This document shows positions 17,595 through 25,198 of a stretch of DNA of 39,609 bases, piece after piece; position 1 is the first letter of the stretch; the number at the start of each line of letters is the position of its first letter. The notes under the pieces were generated by a model. That model was not told the origin of the DNA and did not search any database. It worked only from the letters and a program-made list of their open reading frames with translations. Source of the stretch: Verrucomicrobiota bacterium (lineage in GTDB: Bacteria > Verrucomicrobiota > Verrucomicrobiia > Limisphaerales > JACQFS01); the NCBI GenBank assembly GCA_016199935.1, contig JACQFS010000142.1, forward strand, positions 1-39,609. The letters run 5' to 3'. A program made the position numbers and the translations under genes.

Positions 17595-18656
17595 TCACTC
17601 CGCGTTCGGATACGACCCGAGCACCTTCACGAAATTGCAGTGCTCCTCGAGCAGCACGATGGCCTTGGCGACCTTGGCGTCGTTCATGTGGCCGTCGCAA
17701 TCCACGAAGAAGAAATACTCCCACGCCTTGCGCTTGCTCGGGCGCGACTCGATCTTCGTCATGTTGATGCGGTGCTTGCGGAACGGCGCGAGCGCGTGGT
17801 GCAGCGCGCCCACGGCGTCGCGGATGCTGAGCATGAGGCTCGTGCGGTCGCGGCCGGTGGGCGGCGGGCATTTGCGGCCGAGGACGAGGAAGCGCGTGGC
17901 GTTGGCGGAGTTGTCCTGAATGTCGTGCTCGAGCACGGGCACGCGGTATTTCTCGGCGGCGAGCAGGCCGGCGATGGCGGCGGAATGTCTGTCCTTCGCG
18001 GTGAGTTCGGCGCTGCGGGCGTTGGAGGAGGTCTCGATGAGTTCGACGTGCGGGAAATTCTTGTGAATCCACGAGCGGCACTGCGCGAGCGTCTGCGGGT
18101 GGACGTAGAGTTTTTTGATCTGCTCGCGGCGTCCGCGGCTGACGAGGCAATGCGAAATGGGCAGGACGATCTGCGCGACGATCTTGAGGTCACTGTCCAC
18201 GAACATGTCGAGCGTGTGCGTGACGACGCCCTCGGTGGAATTTTCCACGGGCACCACGCCGTAGTCGGCACGGCCCTTCGCCACTTCGTTGAAAACATCC
18301 GCGATGGTTTTCTGCGCGGCATAGCGGAGGCTGGAGCCGAAACGCTGGATTGCCGCCTGGTGCGTGAAGGTCGCCTCGGGGCCGAGGTAGGCGATGGTCA
18401 TGGACTTCTCCAGCGAGAGTGCGCTGGACATGATCTCGCGGTAGATGGCCTTGAGGGATTCCTTCGTGATGGGGCCTTTGTTCCGCCGGGCGATGCGCTG
18501 CAACACCTGACCCTCGCGGTGCGGCGCGTAAATTTCCTCGCCCTGCTTGAGCTTGAGCGCGCCGATTTCGAGGACGTGCTTCGTGCGCTCGTTGAGAAGC
18601 TTCACGAGCTGGGCATCCAGCTTGTCAATCGCCTGGCGATGCTCGGTGAGGTTCAC
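17595..18656 (-). CDS. pheA: Bifunctional chorismate mutase / prephenate dehydratase (P-protein)
   Basis: 353 residues. The N-terminal chorismate mutase AroQ domain is at about 1-85 (HRQAIDKLDAQLVKLLNERT, GEEIYAPHREGQVLQRI). Prephenate dehydratase is at about 87-270 (IAYLGPEATFTHQAAI, VPVENSTEGVV, and the catalytic Thr in NATRFLVLG). A C-terminal ACT domain includes the ESRP motif (KIESRPSKRKAWEYFFFVD), which binds phenylalanine for feedback inhibition. It carries out the last two committed steps to phenylpyruvate. It sits between scpB and kdsD on the same strand; the intergenic gap upstream contains a tandem heptamer repeat. Confidence 0.97.
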   Translation of the reverse strand: MNLTEHRQAIDKLDAQLVKLLNERTKHVLEIGALKLKQGEEIYAPHREGQVLQRIARRNKGPITKESLKAIYREIMSSALSLEKSMTIAYLGPEATFTHQAAIQRFGSSLRYAAQKTIADVFNEVAKGRADYGVVPVENSTEGVVTHTLDMFVDSDLKIVAQIVLPISHCLVSRGRREQIKKLYVHPQTLAQCRSWIHKNFPHVELIETSSNARSAELTAKDRHSAAIAGLLAAEKYRVPVLEHDIQDNSANATRFLVLGRKCPPPTGRDRTSLMLSIRDAVGALHHALAPFRKHRINMTKIESRPSKRKAWEYFFFVDCDGHMNDAKVAKAIVLLEEHCNFVKVLGSYPNAE

Positions 18657-18666
18657 GGGAGTTTCA

Positions 18667-18691
18667 AATGACGAATGACGAATGACGAATG
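18667..18691. repeat. Tandem heptamer repeat AATGACG
   Basis: Three and a half copies of AATGACG fill most of the 39-bp gap between scpB and pheA. The same heptamer forms one arm of the element at 24183-24258, so this is probably a single-arm relic of that family. Confidence 0.85.
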
Positions 18692-18695
18692 GGCG

Positions 18696-19412
18696 TCACG
18701 CGCTCGTTGAACTTTCCGATGGCGTGGTGCTGCGCGCGGGCGCACTTTCTTCCGCCTTCTTCCCCTCGACCTCGGCGAGGGTGAGCTGGTCGGGCGGCAC
18801 GGTGGCGAGGCCAGGCTCGGCCGTCGGCACGCCTTCGGGCTTTGTCACCGGGATGCGGCGCAACTCATCCGCGGCCGGCAAATCCTGCAGGCTGCGCAGG
18901 CCGAAGTATTCGAGGAACAACGGCGTGGTGCTGTAGAGCGACGGCCGGCCCACGACTTCCGCCTTGCCCGACGGCTCGACGAGGCCGCGCTCGAGCAGCG
19001 TCTGCATCGTGCCGTCCACGTTCACGCCGCGAATCTGCTCCACCTCGGCGCGCGTGATGGGCTGGCGGTAGGAAATGATGGCGAGCGTTTCGAGCGCGGG
19101 TTGCGACAGGCGCGACGGGCGGTTTTTTTCGCCGACGAGCGTCTTGAGCCACGGCGAGAATTCCGGCTGCGTGACGAACTGCCACGCCCCCGCGACGCAC
19201 ACGAGCCGGTAGCTGCGCGCGGCGGCCTCGTGCTCCTTCGCCAGCTCTTCGAGCGCGGTGACGAGGTCGGCGTCTTTCACCTTCTTGAATGGCTTGGCGG
19301 CGGAGTCCTCGCTCGTCTCGGCGGTCGCGGTGAAAAGGTCGCGCAGCTCTTTTGAGGAGAGCGGCTTTTGTGATGAGAAGAGGATGGCCTCGAGGATGTG
19401 CTTCAGTTCCAT
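18696..19412 (-). CDS. scpB: Segregation and condensation protein B
   Basis: 238 residues. The core is two winged-helix domains typical of ScpB: LKHILEAILFSSQKPLSSKEL at the start, RLVCVAGAWQFVTQPEFSPWL, then SQPALETLAIISYRQPITRA and EQIRGVNVDGTMQTLLERGLV, the family signature region. The last 50 or so residues are a Pro/Glu/Ser-rich tail not expected to fold. ScpB dimers bind ScpA in the SMC condensin complex on the chromosome. It lies 6 bp downstream of scpA, and the pair is clearly an operon. Confidence 0.96.
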   Translation of the reverse strand: MELKHILEAILFSSQKPLSSKELRDLFTATAETSEDSAAKPFKKVKDADLVTALEELAKEHEAAARSYRLVCVAGAWQFVTQPEFSPWLKTLVGEKNRPSRLSQPALETLAIISYRQPITRAEVEQIRGVNVDGTMQTLLERGLVEPSGKAEVVGRPSLYSTTPLFLEYFGLRSLQDLPAADELRRIPVTKPEGVPTAEPGLATVPPDQLTLAEVEGKKAEESAPARSTTPSESSTSA

Positions 19413-19418
19413 GTAAAC

Positions 19419-20255
19419 TCAGTTGGCTTGTGGTGCGGCTTCCTCACTCGCGGCGACTGGCGTGCTGGATGCGCTCTCAGCCGCCGAGGGCGCCCCGGCA
19501 TTTGCAGGCGCGACGACCGCAGGCGGCGGCTCCGACTTGGTGATTTCAATTTCGGCAAAGTGCTCCGGCTGCTCGATGGTGAGCCGCTTGAGGCGGATGA
19601 GTTCCAGCATCGCCAGAAACGTCACCACCACCTCCGTGCGGCTCGTGGCATCGGCGAAAAGCTCGGAAAACTTCAGCCGCGGGCGCGTGGCGAGCAGCGA
19701 ATTGATGTGTTCGATTTTTTCGCTGACGGTCCATTTGTCCTGGAAGATGTCGCGCGCATCATCGCGGTCGGCGAAGCGCTTGAGGATGGCGTTGACGGCG
19801 TTGACGAGGTCGAAGATGCCGACCTCGCTGCGCGGCATCACGGGCGCGGGCTGCTCGAACTCCAGCTTGCCCGGCCGGCGCTCGAAGATGTTTTCCTGCG
19901 CGTGCTCGCGCTCCTGCAACGTCGCCGCGGCGTCCTTGAATTTTTTGTATTCGACGAGCTGGCGGATGAGTTCCCAGCGCGGATCCTCCTCGTCCTCCTC
20001 GCCCTCGGGCGTGACCTGTTGCTCGACGGGCAGCAGCTCGCGGCTCTTGATATACATGAGCGTCGAGGCCATCACGAGGAACTCGCCGGCCAGTTCCAGG
20101 TCCAGCTCGCGCATCACGTCCACGCAGGCGATGAACTCGGTGGCGAGCTGGGTGAGGTTGACGTCGTAAATGTCCACCTCCTGCTTCTTCACGAGGTAAA
20201 GGAGCAGGTCCAGCGGGCCTTCGAAGACCGGGAACGTGACTTTGTATTCAGCCAT
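19419..20255 (-). CDS. scpA: Segregation and condensation protein A (kleisin)
   Basis: 278 residues. The start is fixed by MAEYKVTFPVFEGPLDLLLYLVKKQEVDIYDV, the N-terminal helical domain that contacts the SMC neck; it continues with LTQLATEFIACVDVM and LVMASTLMYIKSRELLP. The C-terminal winged helix (EVVVTFLAMLELIRLKRLTI) binds the SMC head. An Ala/Pro-rich tail follows. ScpA closes the SMC-ScpAB ring in chromosome segregation. The first 27 bp of this gene and 39 bp upstream are duplicated at 21073-21138, so the present upstream region is not the ancestral one. Confidence 0.96.
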   Translation of the reverse strand: MAEYKVTFPVFEGPLDLLLYLVKKQEVDIYDVNLTQLATEFIACVDVMRELDLELAGEFLVMASTLMYIKSRELLPVEQQVTPEGEEDEEDPRWELIRQLVEYKKFKDAAATLQEREHAQENIFERRPGKLEFEQPAPVMPRSEVGIFDLVNAVNAILKRFADRDDARDIFQDKWTVSEKIEHINSLLATRPRLKFSELFADATSRTEVVVTFLAMLELIRLKRLTIEQPEHFAEIEITKSEPPPAVVAPANAGAPSAAESASSTPVAASEEAAPQAN

Positions 20256-20294
20256 GCAAACCGCGGGTCAAACGGCCTCGCGGATGGCGGAGAG
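20229..20294. repeat. 66-bp direct repeat, copy 1 (scpA start)
   Basis: It matches 21073-21138 at 65 of 66 positions and includes the first 9 codons of scpA. The two copies bracket two small plus-strand genes; the repeat period is 844 bp. Confidence 0.95.
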
Positions 20295-20360
20295 TAAAGG
20301 CGCGCCAAGCGGTTTGGCAATGGCGGAGAAAGTTTCACGGCTCATCTCCTTTTTTGAAAA

Positions 20361-20388
20361 TTGACGCAATCCCTGCTGCCAGTATTGT
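20361..20388 (+). promoter_or_regulatory. Sigma70-like promoter, possibly giving a leaderless mRNA
   Basis: TTGACG (20361-20366), 16-base spacer, TATTGT (20383-20388). The predicted transcription start falls on or next to the ATG at 20395, so the transcript may have no leader. No ribosome-binding site is visible before that ATG. Confidence 0.5.
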
Positions 20389-20394
20389 TGCGCC

Positions 20395-20826
20395 ATGCCT
20401 GAGATTCAACAGACCTTTACCGATGCAAGCGTCACCCAGGCGGAATGGGAGTGGGTGAAAGACCTCATCGAAGATGTCAAAAAGGACAGCCAGCGCGATG
20501 CCTTTGCCCAGCGGCTTTTTCAGTGGGATCTCGCGGTCAAACAATTTCGCAAGGTGGAACTCAAGCGGGTGCTGCAAGACCGCCCCTCGGAAATGGATCT
20601 CGACCGTCACGCGGTGTGCCTCCACGCGCTGCTGGCGATCGGCTTCTCGTTGCGGGCGCAGTCGAAGACTTTTACTCCGGAAAATCTCACCGCTCTGGGT
20701 GTGGATCACCAGCAGATTGCCGCCTACGTTATCGAGCTGGAGCAGAGCTTGCGGGAATGGCACCACGGCTTTTCCGAGACGGAACTGAAACAGGCTCAGG
20801 AAAAAATCTTCGGTGCCGCGGCCTGA
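20395..20826 (+). CDS. Hypothetical protein in the 66-bp-repeat-flanked insertion
   Basis: 143 residues, mostly helical and charged, with no signal peptide or membrane segment (starts MPEIQQTFTDASVTQAEWEW; LDRHAVCLHALLAIGFSLRA in the middle). I do not recognise a family. It is on the opposite strand to its neighbours, and its codon use looks less GC-biased by eye. The next small gene overlaps its end by 14 bp, so the two are translationally coupled. A putative leaderless promoter lies directly upstream. The 66-bp repeats around the pair indicate that they arrived or were duplicated as a unit; a two-gene accessory cassette is a guess only. Confidence 0.7.
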   Translation: MPEIQQTFTDASVTQAEWEWVKDLIEDVKKDSQRDAFAQRLFQWDLAVKQFRKVELKRVLQDRPSEMDLDRHAVCLHALLAIGFSLRAQSKTFTPENLTALGVDHQQIAAYVIELEQSLREWHHGFSETELKQAQEKIFGAAA

Positions 20827-21043
20827 CTACATCGCAAACCTTCACGGGGCCAAATACGACCTGCGCTTCTGCTCGGGTGCGGACAAGGCAAAATTCCTTT
20901 CGGTTTATCGCACAGCGCTGGAGGAAGCGCAGAAAAAGTCCGGCCTCTCCTCGTCGTTGTTGGAAGCCGCCGTCGCCCGGGATTTCTTTGAGTGGATGAA
21001 ACAGGAAAGGTTGCCGAAGCCGCCGCAAAAAGAGGGCAAGTAA
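20813..21043 (+). CDS. Small hypothetical protein coupled to the preceding gene
   Basis: 76 residues starting with GTG inside the end of the previous gene (14-bp overlap, different frame). The product is soluble (PRPDYIANLHGAKYDLRFC, then VYRTALEEAQKKSGLSSSLL) and ends in a basic Pro/Lys tail. No family is recognised. The overlapping arrangement and shared strand suggest the two products work together. Confidence 0.6.
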   Translation: MPRPDYIANLHGAKYDLRFCSGADKAKFLSVYRTALEEAQKKSGLSSSLLEAAVARDFFEWMKQERLPKPPQKEGK

Positions 21044-21072
21044 GGGGGCAAGGCGGTCAGTCGTTCAAATAA

Positions 21073-21099
21073 CGGGAACGCGACTTTGTATTCAGCCAT
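21073..21099 (-). pseudogene. 5' fragment of scpA (nine codons)
   Basis: Reads MAEYKVAFP on the minus strand, the scpA start with one substitution (Thr to Ala), then diverges at the edge of the direct repeat. It is a remnant left by the duplication and marks where the scpA start lay relative to its original upstream sequence. Confidence 0.85.
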
Positions 21100-21138
21100 G
21101 CAAACCGCGGGTCAAACGGCCTCGCGGATGGCGGAGAG
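21073..21138. repeat. 66-bp direct repeat, copy 2
   Basis: One mismatch (C for T at 21082) relative to 20229-20294. It lies between the small insertion genes and the ferredoxin gene. Confidence 0.95.
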
Positions 21139-21168
21139 AGAGATAGCTTGGTGCGAGCCCGTCCGCCC

Positions 21169-21567
21169 TCATCCTTTGCCGGAGAGTAGACGACGAAGGC
21201 GAGCCCAGATGCTGGGGCGTGCCTTGCAGCACGAATGCGAAATCTGTTCGGCGTTGCGTTTGCGCAGCGCTTCTCCCTCCGGCGTGAGATAGAACGGCGT
21301 GTCCGCTGGAATCGCTCGCCAATCGAAAACATCGCCATCGGTGTGAATCGTATCGACACAACACCCCGCAACACACTCGCGCACCAGCGCCTCCTCCTCT
21401 GGCGTTTCGGGTTGCTTACGGACGTAGGAGTAGCCGCCGGCGTGATGTCTTGCGAAGTTGGCCGGCGCAGTCTCGCGACAGAGATCACAGTCCATGCACT
21501 GATTGGACACGTAATACTTGCCGGAAATATTTTCCGGCCACCGATTTTTGAAGTCGTCGATGGGCAC
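21169..21567 (-). CDS. Single-cluster [4Fe-4S] ferredoxin
   Basis: 132 residues. Cluster ligands are Cys24, Cys27 and Cys30 (QCMDCDLCRETAP) and a fourth near Cys69 in ECVAGCCVDTI; the usual Pro after the last ligand is replaced by Cys70. The N-terminal RWPENISGKYYVSNQC resembles small ferredoxins of this phylum. A basic C-terminal tail adds a second CC pair (HSCCKARPSIW) of unknown role. It is a soluble cytoplasmic electron carrier; its partner is not indicated. It lies between khpB and the insertion in front of scpA, on the same strand as both. Confidence 0.88.
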   Translation of the reverse strand: MPIDDFKNRWPENISGKYYVSNQCMDCDLCRETAPANFARHHAGGYSYVRKQPETPEEEALVRECVAGCCVDTIHTDGDVFDWRAIPADTPFYLTPEGEALRKRNAEQISHSCCKARPSIWARLRRLLSGKG

Positions 21568-21674
21568 AGGGTTTGTTCAGAACTGACCGTTGACGCCCGA
21601 CAGTTTCGACGCCCGCGCCAAGACTTTCCGGCTCCACGAATCGCAACGAGCCACAGAGCGCCTCTGACGACGGA

Positions 21675-22127
21675 TCAATGTTTCAGCCTCAACAAAATCG
21701 CCTTCTTGTCCGTGCCCTCGACCTCGATGCTATGGGTCTCGATGTCCGGATCGCCGCGCAGGGCGTGGTGAACGATGCGGCGGTCGTAGGCGTTGAGCGG
21801 CTCCAGTTCCACCGTGTCGCCCCAGCGGCGGACTTTCTCGGCGGCGGCCTGGGCCTTCTGGATCAGTTCGTCGCGCTGCCGGGCGCGGTAGCCGCCCACG
21901 TCCACGACGACTTTGGGCGCGTCCGCGTCCGCCTGGAGGAGCATCCGGTTGGTGAGGTATTGGAGGTCGCGCAACGTCTGCCCCGCGCGGCCGATGAGCC
22001 GGTCGGAGCCGGCGCAGGTGAGGTTGAGCGTGAGTTCGTCATCGAACGGTTGCTCCGCGACGGTGGCGTCGGCGAAGCCGAGTTTGTGGAGGAGGGTTTC
22101 GAGGGTGGCTTTGGGGTTGGCGGGCAT
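21675..22127 (-). CDS. khpB: KH-R3H RNA-binding protein (KhpB/Jag family)
   Basis: 150 residues. A KH domain (about 28-75) has the GxxG loop in LIGRAGQTLRDLQYLTNRML, and a C-terminal R3H domain (about 85-150) has LNAYDRRIVHHALRGDPDIE. The Jag-N domain of Firmicute proteins is absent, which is normal outside that group. It binds RNA and is linked to envelope and cell-size control in other bacteria. It follows yidC on the same strand, the classical rpmH-rnpA-yidD-yidC-jag order, but is separated by 162 bp holding a palindromic element. Confidence 0.93.
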   Translation of the reverse strand: MPANPKATLETLLHKLGFADATVAEQPFDDELTLNLTCAGSDRLIGRAGQTLRDLQYLTNRMLLQADADAPKVVVDVGGYRARQRDELIQKAQAAAEKVRRWGDTVELEPLNAYDRRIVHHALRGDPDIETHSIEVEGTDKKAILLRLKH

Positions 22128-22199
22128 AAATTAAAAGTGGAACGCGGAGTTCGGAATGCGGCGGGATGTTTTGCGGCGGCGCGGCCTTTGTCAATCGCC

Positions 22200-22286
22200 G
22201 GTAGGGCGCGGTGTCCTCACCGCGCCGCGAAAAACACCGCACCCGTTCGGCCTGTCCGCGGCGCGCCGAGGACAGCGCGCCTTACC
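22200..22286. repeat. Palindromic element between yidC and khpB
   Basis: 30-bp arms at 22200-22229 and 22257-22286 match at 26 of 30 positions. Arm 1 folds as GCGCGGTG-TCCT-CACCGCGC; arm 2 (minus strand) folds as GCGCGCTG-TCCT-CGGCGCGC. Two of the four mismatches are a compensatory G-C to C-G swap and a third makes a G-T wobble, so the hairpin is kept. It starts 3 bases after the yidC stop and may act as a mRNA end or attenuator. Confidence 0.9.
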
Positions 22287-22289
22287 CGC

Positions 22290-24167
22290 TCACTTCTTTT
22301 TCTTCGGCGGCAGCGGCGTGACGGTCTTGATGGGCGCGCCGTTGCCCGCGGCCTTCGCCTTTTGCTCGGCGGCCTTGGTGAGGTTCGTCTGCAAAATGGT
22401 CAGCAGGTTTTGCACGGTCCAGTAGAGCGCAAGGCCGGAGGAGAAGTTGTAGAGGATCACGAGGAACAGCAGCGGCATCCAGCGCATCATGCGCGCCTGC
22501 GCCGGGTCCATGCCGGGCGAGGTCGGGGTGAGGTGCGACTGCCACAGCGCGGTGCCGATGTAAATGAGCGGCATCAGATTGAACGGCAGCCCGACGCCGG
22601 GCACGCCGAGGAACGGCACCCAACTGAGGCCGGGGATGTTGAAGAGCGTGTCGGCCTGCGAGAGGTCGCACATCCAGAGGAAGCCGGCGCCGCGCAGTTC
22701 GATGGCGCTGCGGAGCATGGTGAAGAATCCGAAGAACACCGGGAGCTGGATGAGCATCGGCAGGCAGCCGGAGGCGGGGTTGACCTTGTTCTCCTTCCAC
22801 AGCTCCATGGTCTTCTGCTGCTGCTTGGCCGCGTCGTCCTTGTATTTTTCCTTGATCGCGTTGAGCTGCGGCGAGAGCGCCTGCATTTTCTTCATCGAGC
22901 GCGTGCTCACCGCGGTCAGCGGCCAGAACACGAGCTTGATGATGACGGTGATCGCGACGATGGCCCAGCCGTAGCCGAGGCCGACCTTGTGCAGCGCGTT
23001 CATCGAGAGCAGCAGCGCCTTGGCGAAGAAGCCGAAGAAGCCGGTGAACTCCATCACCACGTCCTGCCGCTCGGGCAAAAGCGACAGCGTGTAATATTCC
23101 TTGGGTCCCGCGAAGAGATCGAAGGCCAGCTCCACCTTGCCACCCGGCTGGAGCGTCGCGCCCGGATAGGTTAACGCGGTCTGGATGCCGACGGGATGCA
23201 GCGCGAAGGGCTTGAGGCCGGGCGTGTTCGCCGGCGCGAGCGGCGGCAACTCCACGCGCCGGCCGACGACGCCGGCGGGGAGCCAGTTGCTCGCGCGCGC
23301 GTGCGCGATCATGGTGAAGAACTGGTTGTTGACCGCGGCCCACACGGGCGTGCCCGGAGCGCTGCGCCACTCGATGCGCGGGGTGCTCGGACCCGTGACG
23401 CAACTGAAGAACGACGCGTTGTCGAACCACGGCTTCTGAATGTGCTCCGGCTTCTGCCCGTTGAACCAGAACAGGCCCGTGAGCGAACCGTCGTCCTTTT
23501 CGCTCATCGGCGTGGCGGTGCCGATGATCCATTCCTGCGCGGGCACGGCCACCGCCGCGGAGCCGTGATTTTCCACTCGCGCCGTCGCCTTGAGGACGTA
23601 ATTGCTGCCGGGCTGAAACTCCTTCACGAGCGTGAGGCCGCCGATGGTCTTCTCCGCACGCACGCCGGTGGCGGTCTTGGTCAAAGTGAAGACGCCGTCG
23701 CCCTCGAGTTCCGCGCCGCCGAAGACGGCAAGCGCCGGCAGGGGCGCACCGGAGTTGAGCGTGGCGAGCGCGTTGGTGGTGAGGCTGTGGTTGCCGCGGC
23801 AGCCGACCGCCGCGGGGTAACGCTTCAACTCGACCTGCTTCAGCCCGCCCCAGTGCGAGGAGAACGTGTAGCGCGCGTCGTCGTTCTCGATCACGAGCGT
23901 CTCCTCCGCCGCGGCAATCTTCGCTGGCGCGGCAACGGCGGGCAGCGCCTGCATGGACGCGGGCGCGTTCGTGACGCGGGCCACGGGTAGGTTCGTGATT
24001 GCGCGGCTGATGCTGCCGTCAACGTTGGTCGTGACGTTGGTCACGGCCACGACGGCGTTGGTGCTGATCGGCACCTTGATGGGCGGCCAGATTTTTTCGA
24101 CCAGCTTGCCCCACGTGAGCAGCAGCAGAAAACACGCGGCGAAGATGAGGATGGTTTTGCGGTCCAT
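22290..24167 (-). CDS. yidC: Membrane protein insertase YidC/Oxa1
   Basis: 625 residues from the ATG at 24167, chosen because MDRKTILIFAACFLLLLTWG is a typical YidC first membrane helix; the frame is open further upstream but only through repeat-derived and yidD sequence. A large periplasmic beta-sandwich domain (about 80-380) is followed by the conserved C-terminal insertase core (GFFAKALLLSMNALHKVGLG, GYGWAIVAITVIIKLVFWPL, CLPMLIQLPVFFGFFTML) with five helices. It inserts membrane proteins alone or with Sec. It lies 10 bp downstream of yidD and ends in a Lys-rich tail, as usual. Confidence 0.97.
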   Translation of the reverse strand: MDRKTILIFAACFLLLLTWGKLVEKIWPPIKVPISTNAVVAVTNVTTNVDGSISRAITNLPVARVTNAPASMQALPAVAAPAKIAAAEETLVIENDDARYTFSSHWGGLKQVELKRYPAAVGCRGNHSLTTNALATLNSGAPLPALAVFGGAELEGDGVFTLTKTATGVRAEKTIGGLTLVKEFQPGSNYVLKATARVENHGSAAVAVPAQEWIIGTATPMSEKDDGSLTGLFWFNGQKPEHIQKPWFDNASFFSCVTGPSTPRIEWRSAPGTPVWAAVNNQFFTMIAHARASNWLPAGVVGRRVELPPLAPANTPGLKPFALHPVGIQTALTYPGATLQPGGKVELAFDLFAGPKEYYTLSLLPERQDVVMEFTGFFGFFAKALLLSMNALHKVGLGYGWAIVAITVIIKLVFWPLTAVSTRSMKKMQALSPQLNAIKEKYKDDAAKQQQKTMELWKENKVNPASGCLPMLIQLPVFFGFFTMLRSAIELRGAGFLWMCDLSQADTLFNIPGLSWVPFLGVPGVGLPFNLMPLIYIGTALWQSHLTPTSPGMDPAQARMMRWMPLLFLVILYNFSSGLALYWTVQNLLTILQTNLTKAAEQKAKAAGNGAPIKTVTPLPPKKKK

Positions 24168-24177
24168 GCGGGAAAAA

Positions 24178-24498
24178 TCAGGAATGACGAATGACGAATG
24201 ACGAAACGTGAGTCGCCGCGGGGGCCGGTTCGCCATTCGGCATTCGGCATTCGGCATTTTTTCCGGGCACCGGGTCGTGCCCGCCGCCGCCCCACGGCTG
24301 GCAGCGGCAAAGGCGATGCGCCGAGAGCAAAGTTCCCTTCGCCGCGCCGTGCAGCCGCACGGCCTCGAGCGCATACGCGGAGCAACTCGGCGTGAAACGG
24401 CAATGCGCCGACGGCCCGAACACGAGCGGCAGCAGCGGCGAGAGCGTCCACCGATACAGCCGCACGAGCAGCACGAGAAAATGTTGGGCCGGATTCAC
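24178..24498 (-). CDS. yidD: Membrane protein insertion efficiency factor YidD, with a repeat-derived C-terminus
   Basis: 106 residues. The YidD core is complete ([50 protein letters not shown]) up to about residue 78. The remaining 28 residues do not look like YidD: residues 81-86 and 97-106 ([10 protein letters not shown]) are encoded by the two arms of the palindromic repeat at 24183-24258. Its start overlaps the rnpA stop by 4 bp. It is a small amphipathic protein that supports YidC-dependent insertion. Confidence 0.95.
   Translation of the reverse strand: MNPAQHFLVLLVRLYRWTLSPLLPLVFGPSAHCRFTPSCSAYALEAVRLHGAAKGTLLSAHRLCRCQPWGGGGHDPVPGKNAECRMPNGEPAPAATHVSSFVIRHS
24183..24258. repeat. Heptamer-array palindromic element forming the 3' end of yidD
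   Basis: One arm (24183-24205) is a tandem AATGACG array; the other (24236-24258) is a tandem of its imperfect complement built on CGGCATT. The arms pair at 20 of 23 positions, and all three mismatches fall at the same place in each heptamer (A versus C). Confidence 0.9.
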
Positions 24499-24878
24499 GC
24501 GGGGTCGTTCAGGAGACCGCCCCGGCGCAGCGCGGTGCGGAAATCCCGCTCCACCGTGGCGAGCGGCTTGCCCACGATGGATGCGCGCGCGATGAGCACG
24601 AGATCCACGGGCTGGCGGAGTTCATGTTGGTGAAGGCGGAAGGTTTCGCGGAGCAAGCGGCGCGCGCGATTGCGGATCACGGCGCCGCCGATTTTTTTCC
24701 CGGTGACGACGCCCACGCGGGAGGTTCCGGCGGCGGGCCGGTTCGCCCAGTTGGCGATCAGGCAACCGCTCACCTGGCGCTGCCCCTCGGCCCGCACCCG
24801 CGCGAAATCACGCGACTGCTTCACGCGCCGTTTGCGGCCGAGGCCGAGGCGCGCCGGGCCGGGAGAGCTCGCCGGCAT
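24495..24878 (-). CDS. rnpA: Ribonuclease P protein component
   Basis: 127 residues. It has the RnpA signature: [20 protein letters not shown] at the N-terminus, [20 protein letters not shown] then RLLRETFR (the RNR motif that contacts P RNA), and [10 protein letters not shown] near the end. It binds the catalytic RNA for 5' maturation of tRNA. It lies 3 bp after the rpmH stop and overlaps yidD, so it is in the rpmH operon. Confidence 0.96.
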   Translation of the reverse strand: MPASSPGPARLGLGRKRRVKQSRDFARVRAEGQRQVSGCLIANWANRPAAGTSRVGVVTGKKIGGAVIRNRARRLLRETFRLHQHELRQPVDLVLIARASIVGKPLATVERDFRTALRRGGLLNDPA

Positions 24879-24881
24879 GGG

Positions 24882-25022
24882 TCAGAGAATGGGCGTGAGC
24901 CGGCGGCGGCCGGAGCGGCGGCGGCGGGCGAGGATCGCGCGGCCGGACTTGGATTTCTTCCGCGCGAGGAAGCCGTGCTGGCGGCGACGGCTGACTTTGG
25001 ACCCTTGATAGGTGCGTTTCAT
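24882..25022 (-). CDS. rpmH: 50S ribosomal protein L34
   Basis: 46 residues, short and highly basic: starts [20 protein letters not shown], continues [20 protein letters not shown] and ends RLTPIL. This is the complete L34 sequence at the family's normal length. It is the first gene of the rpmH-rnpA-yidD-yidC-khpB run and has a clear promoter upstream. In many bacteria this cluster lies near the replication origin, but no dnaA or DnaA-box cluster is seen in this window. Confidence 0.98.
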   Translation of the reverse strand: MKRTYQGSKVSRRRQHGFLARKKSKSGRAILARRRRSGRRRLTPIL

Positions 25023-25095
25023 ATTCGGTGTTCAGGTCAAACTTTGTGCGGCGGGTGGCTGCCGACGGAGCGTCCCGCCCATTGCGGGAACGCGG

Positions 25096-25123
25096 AGAGT
25101 AACAATCGAAAAGGGAGTGTCAA
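25096..25123 (-). promoter_or_regulatory. Sigma70-type promoter for rpmH
   Basis: On the minus strand TTGACA (25118-25123, perfect -35), a 16-base spacer and TACTCT (25096-25101, -10). Transcription would start near 25089, giving a leader of about 67 bases that contains a small hairpin (TCCCGC/GCGGGA, 25073-25089). Confidence 0.7.
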
Positions 25124-25136
25124 GCGGCGCAGCCGG

Positions 25137-25171
25137 GCCAAAAGGAACAGGCCGGTCGTCGCCGACCGGCC
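25137..25171 (-). terminator. Intrinsic terminator after the PVC-type SGNH/propeller gene
   Basis: On the minus strand, a perfect 8-bp GGCCGGTC/GACCGGCC stem (25150-25157 with 25164-25171), 6-base loop, then a T-rich tail (TGTTCCTTTT). It separates this gene from the rpmH promoter. Confidence 0.75.
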
Positions 25172-25198
25172 CGCGCATTGACACTTTTCAGAATCGGC

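Noticed and set aside
20395-21043. Toxin-antitoxin pair in the insertion
   Set aside because: The overlap and size would allow it, but neither product shows a toxin or antitoxin motif, so no function is assigned.
24882-25022. Replication origin near rpmH
   Set aside because: No dnaA, dnaN, DnaA-box cluster or AT-rich unwinding region is visible in the window; rpmH alone is not enough.
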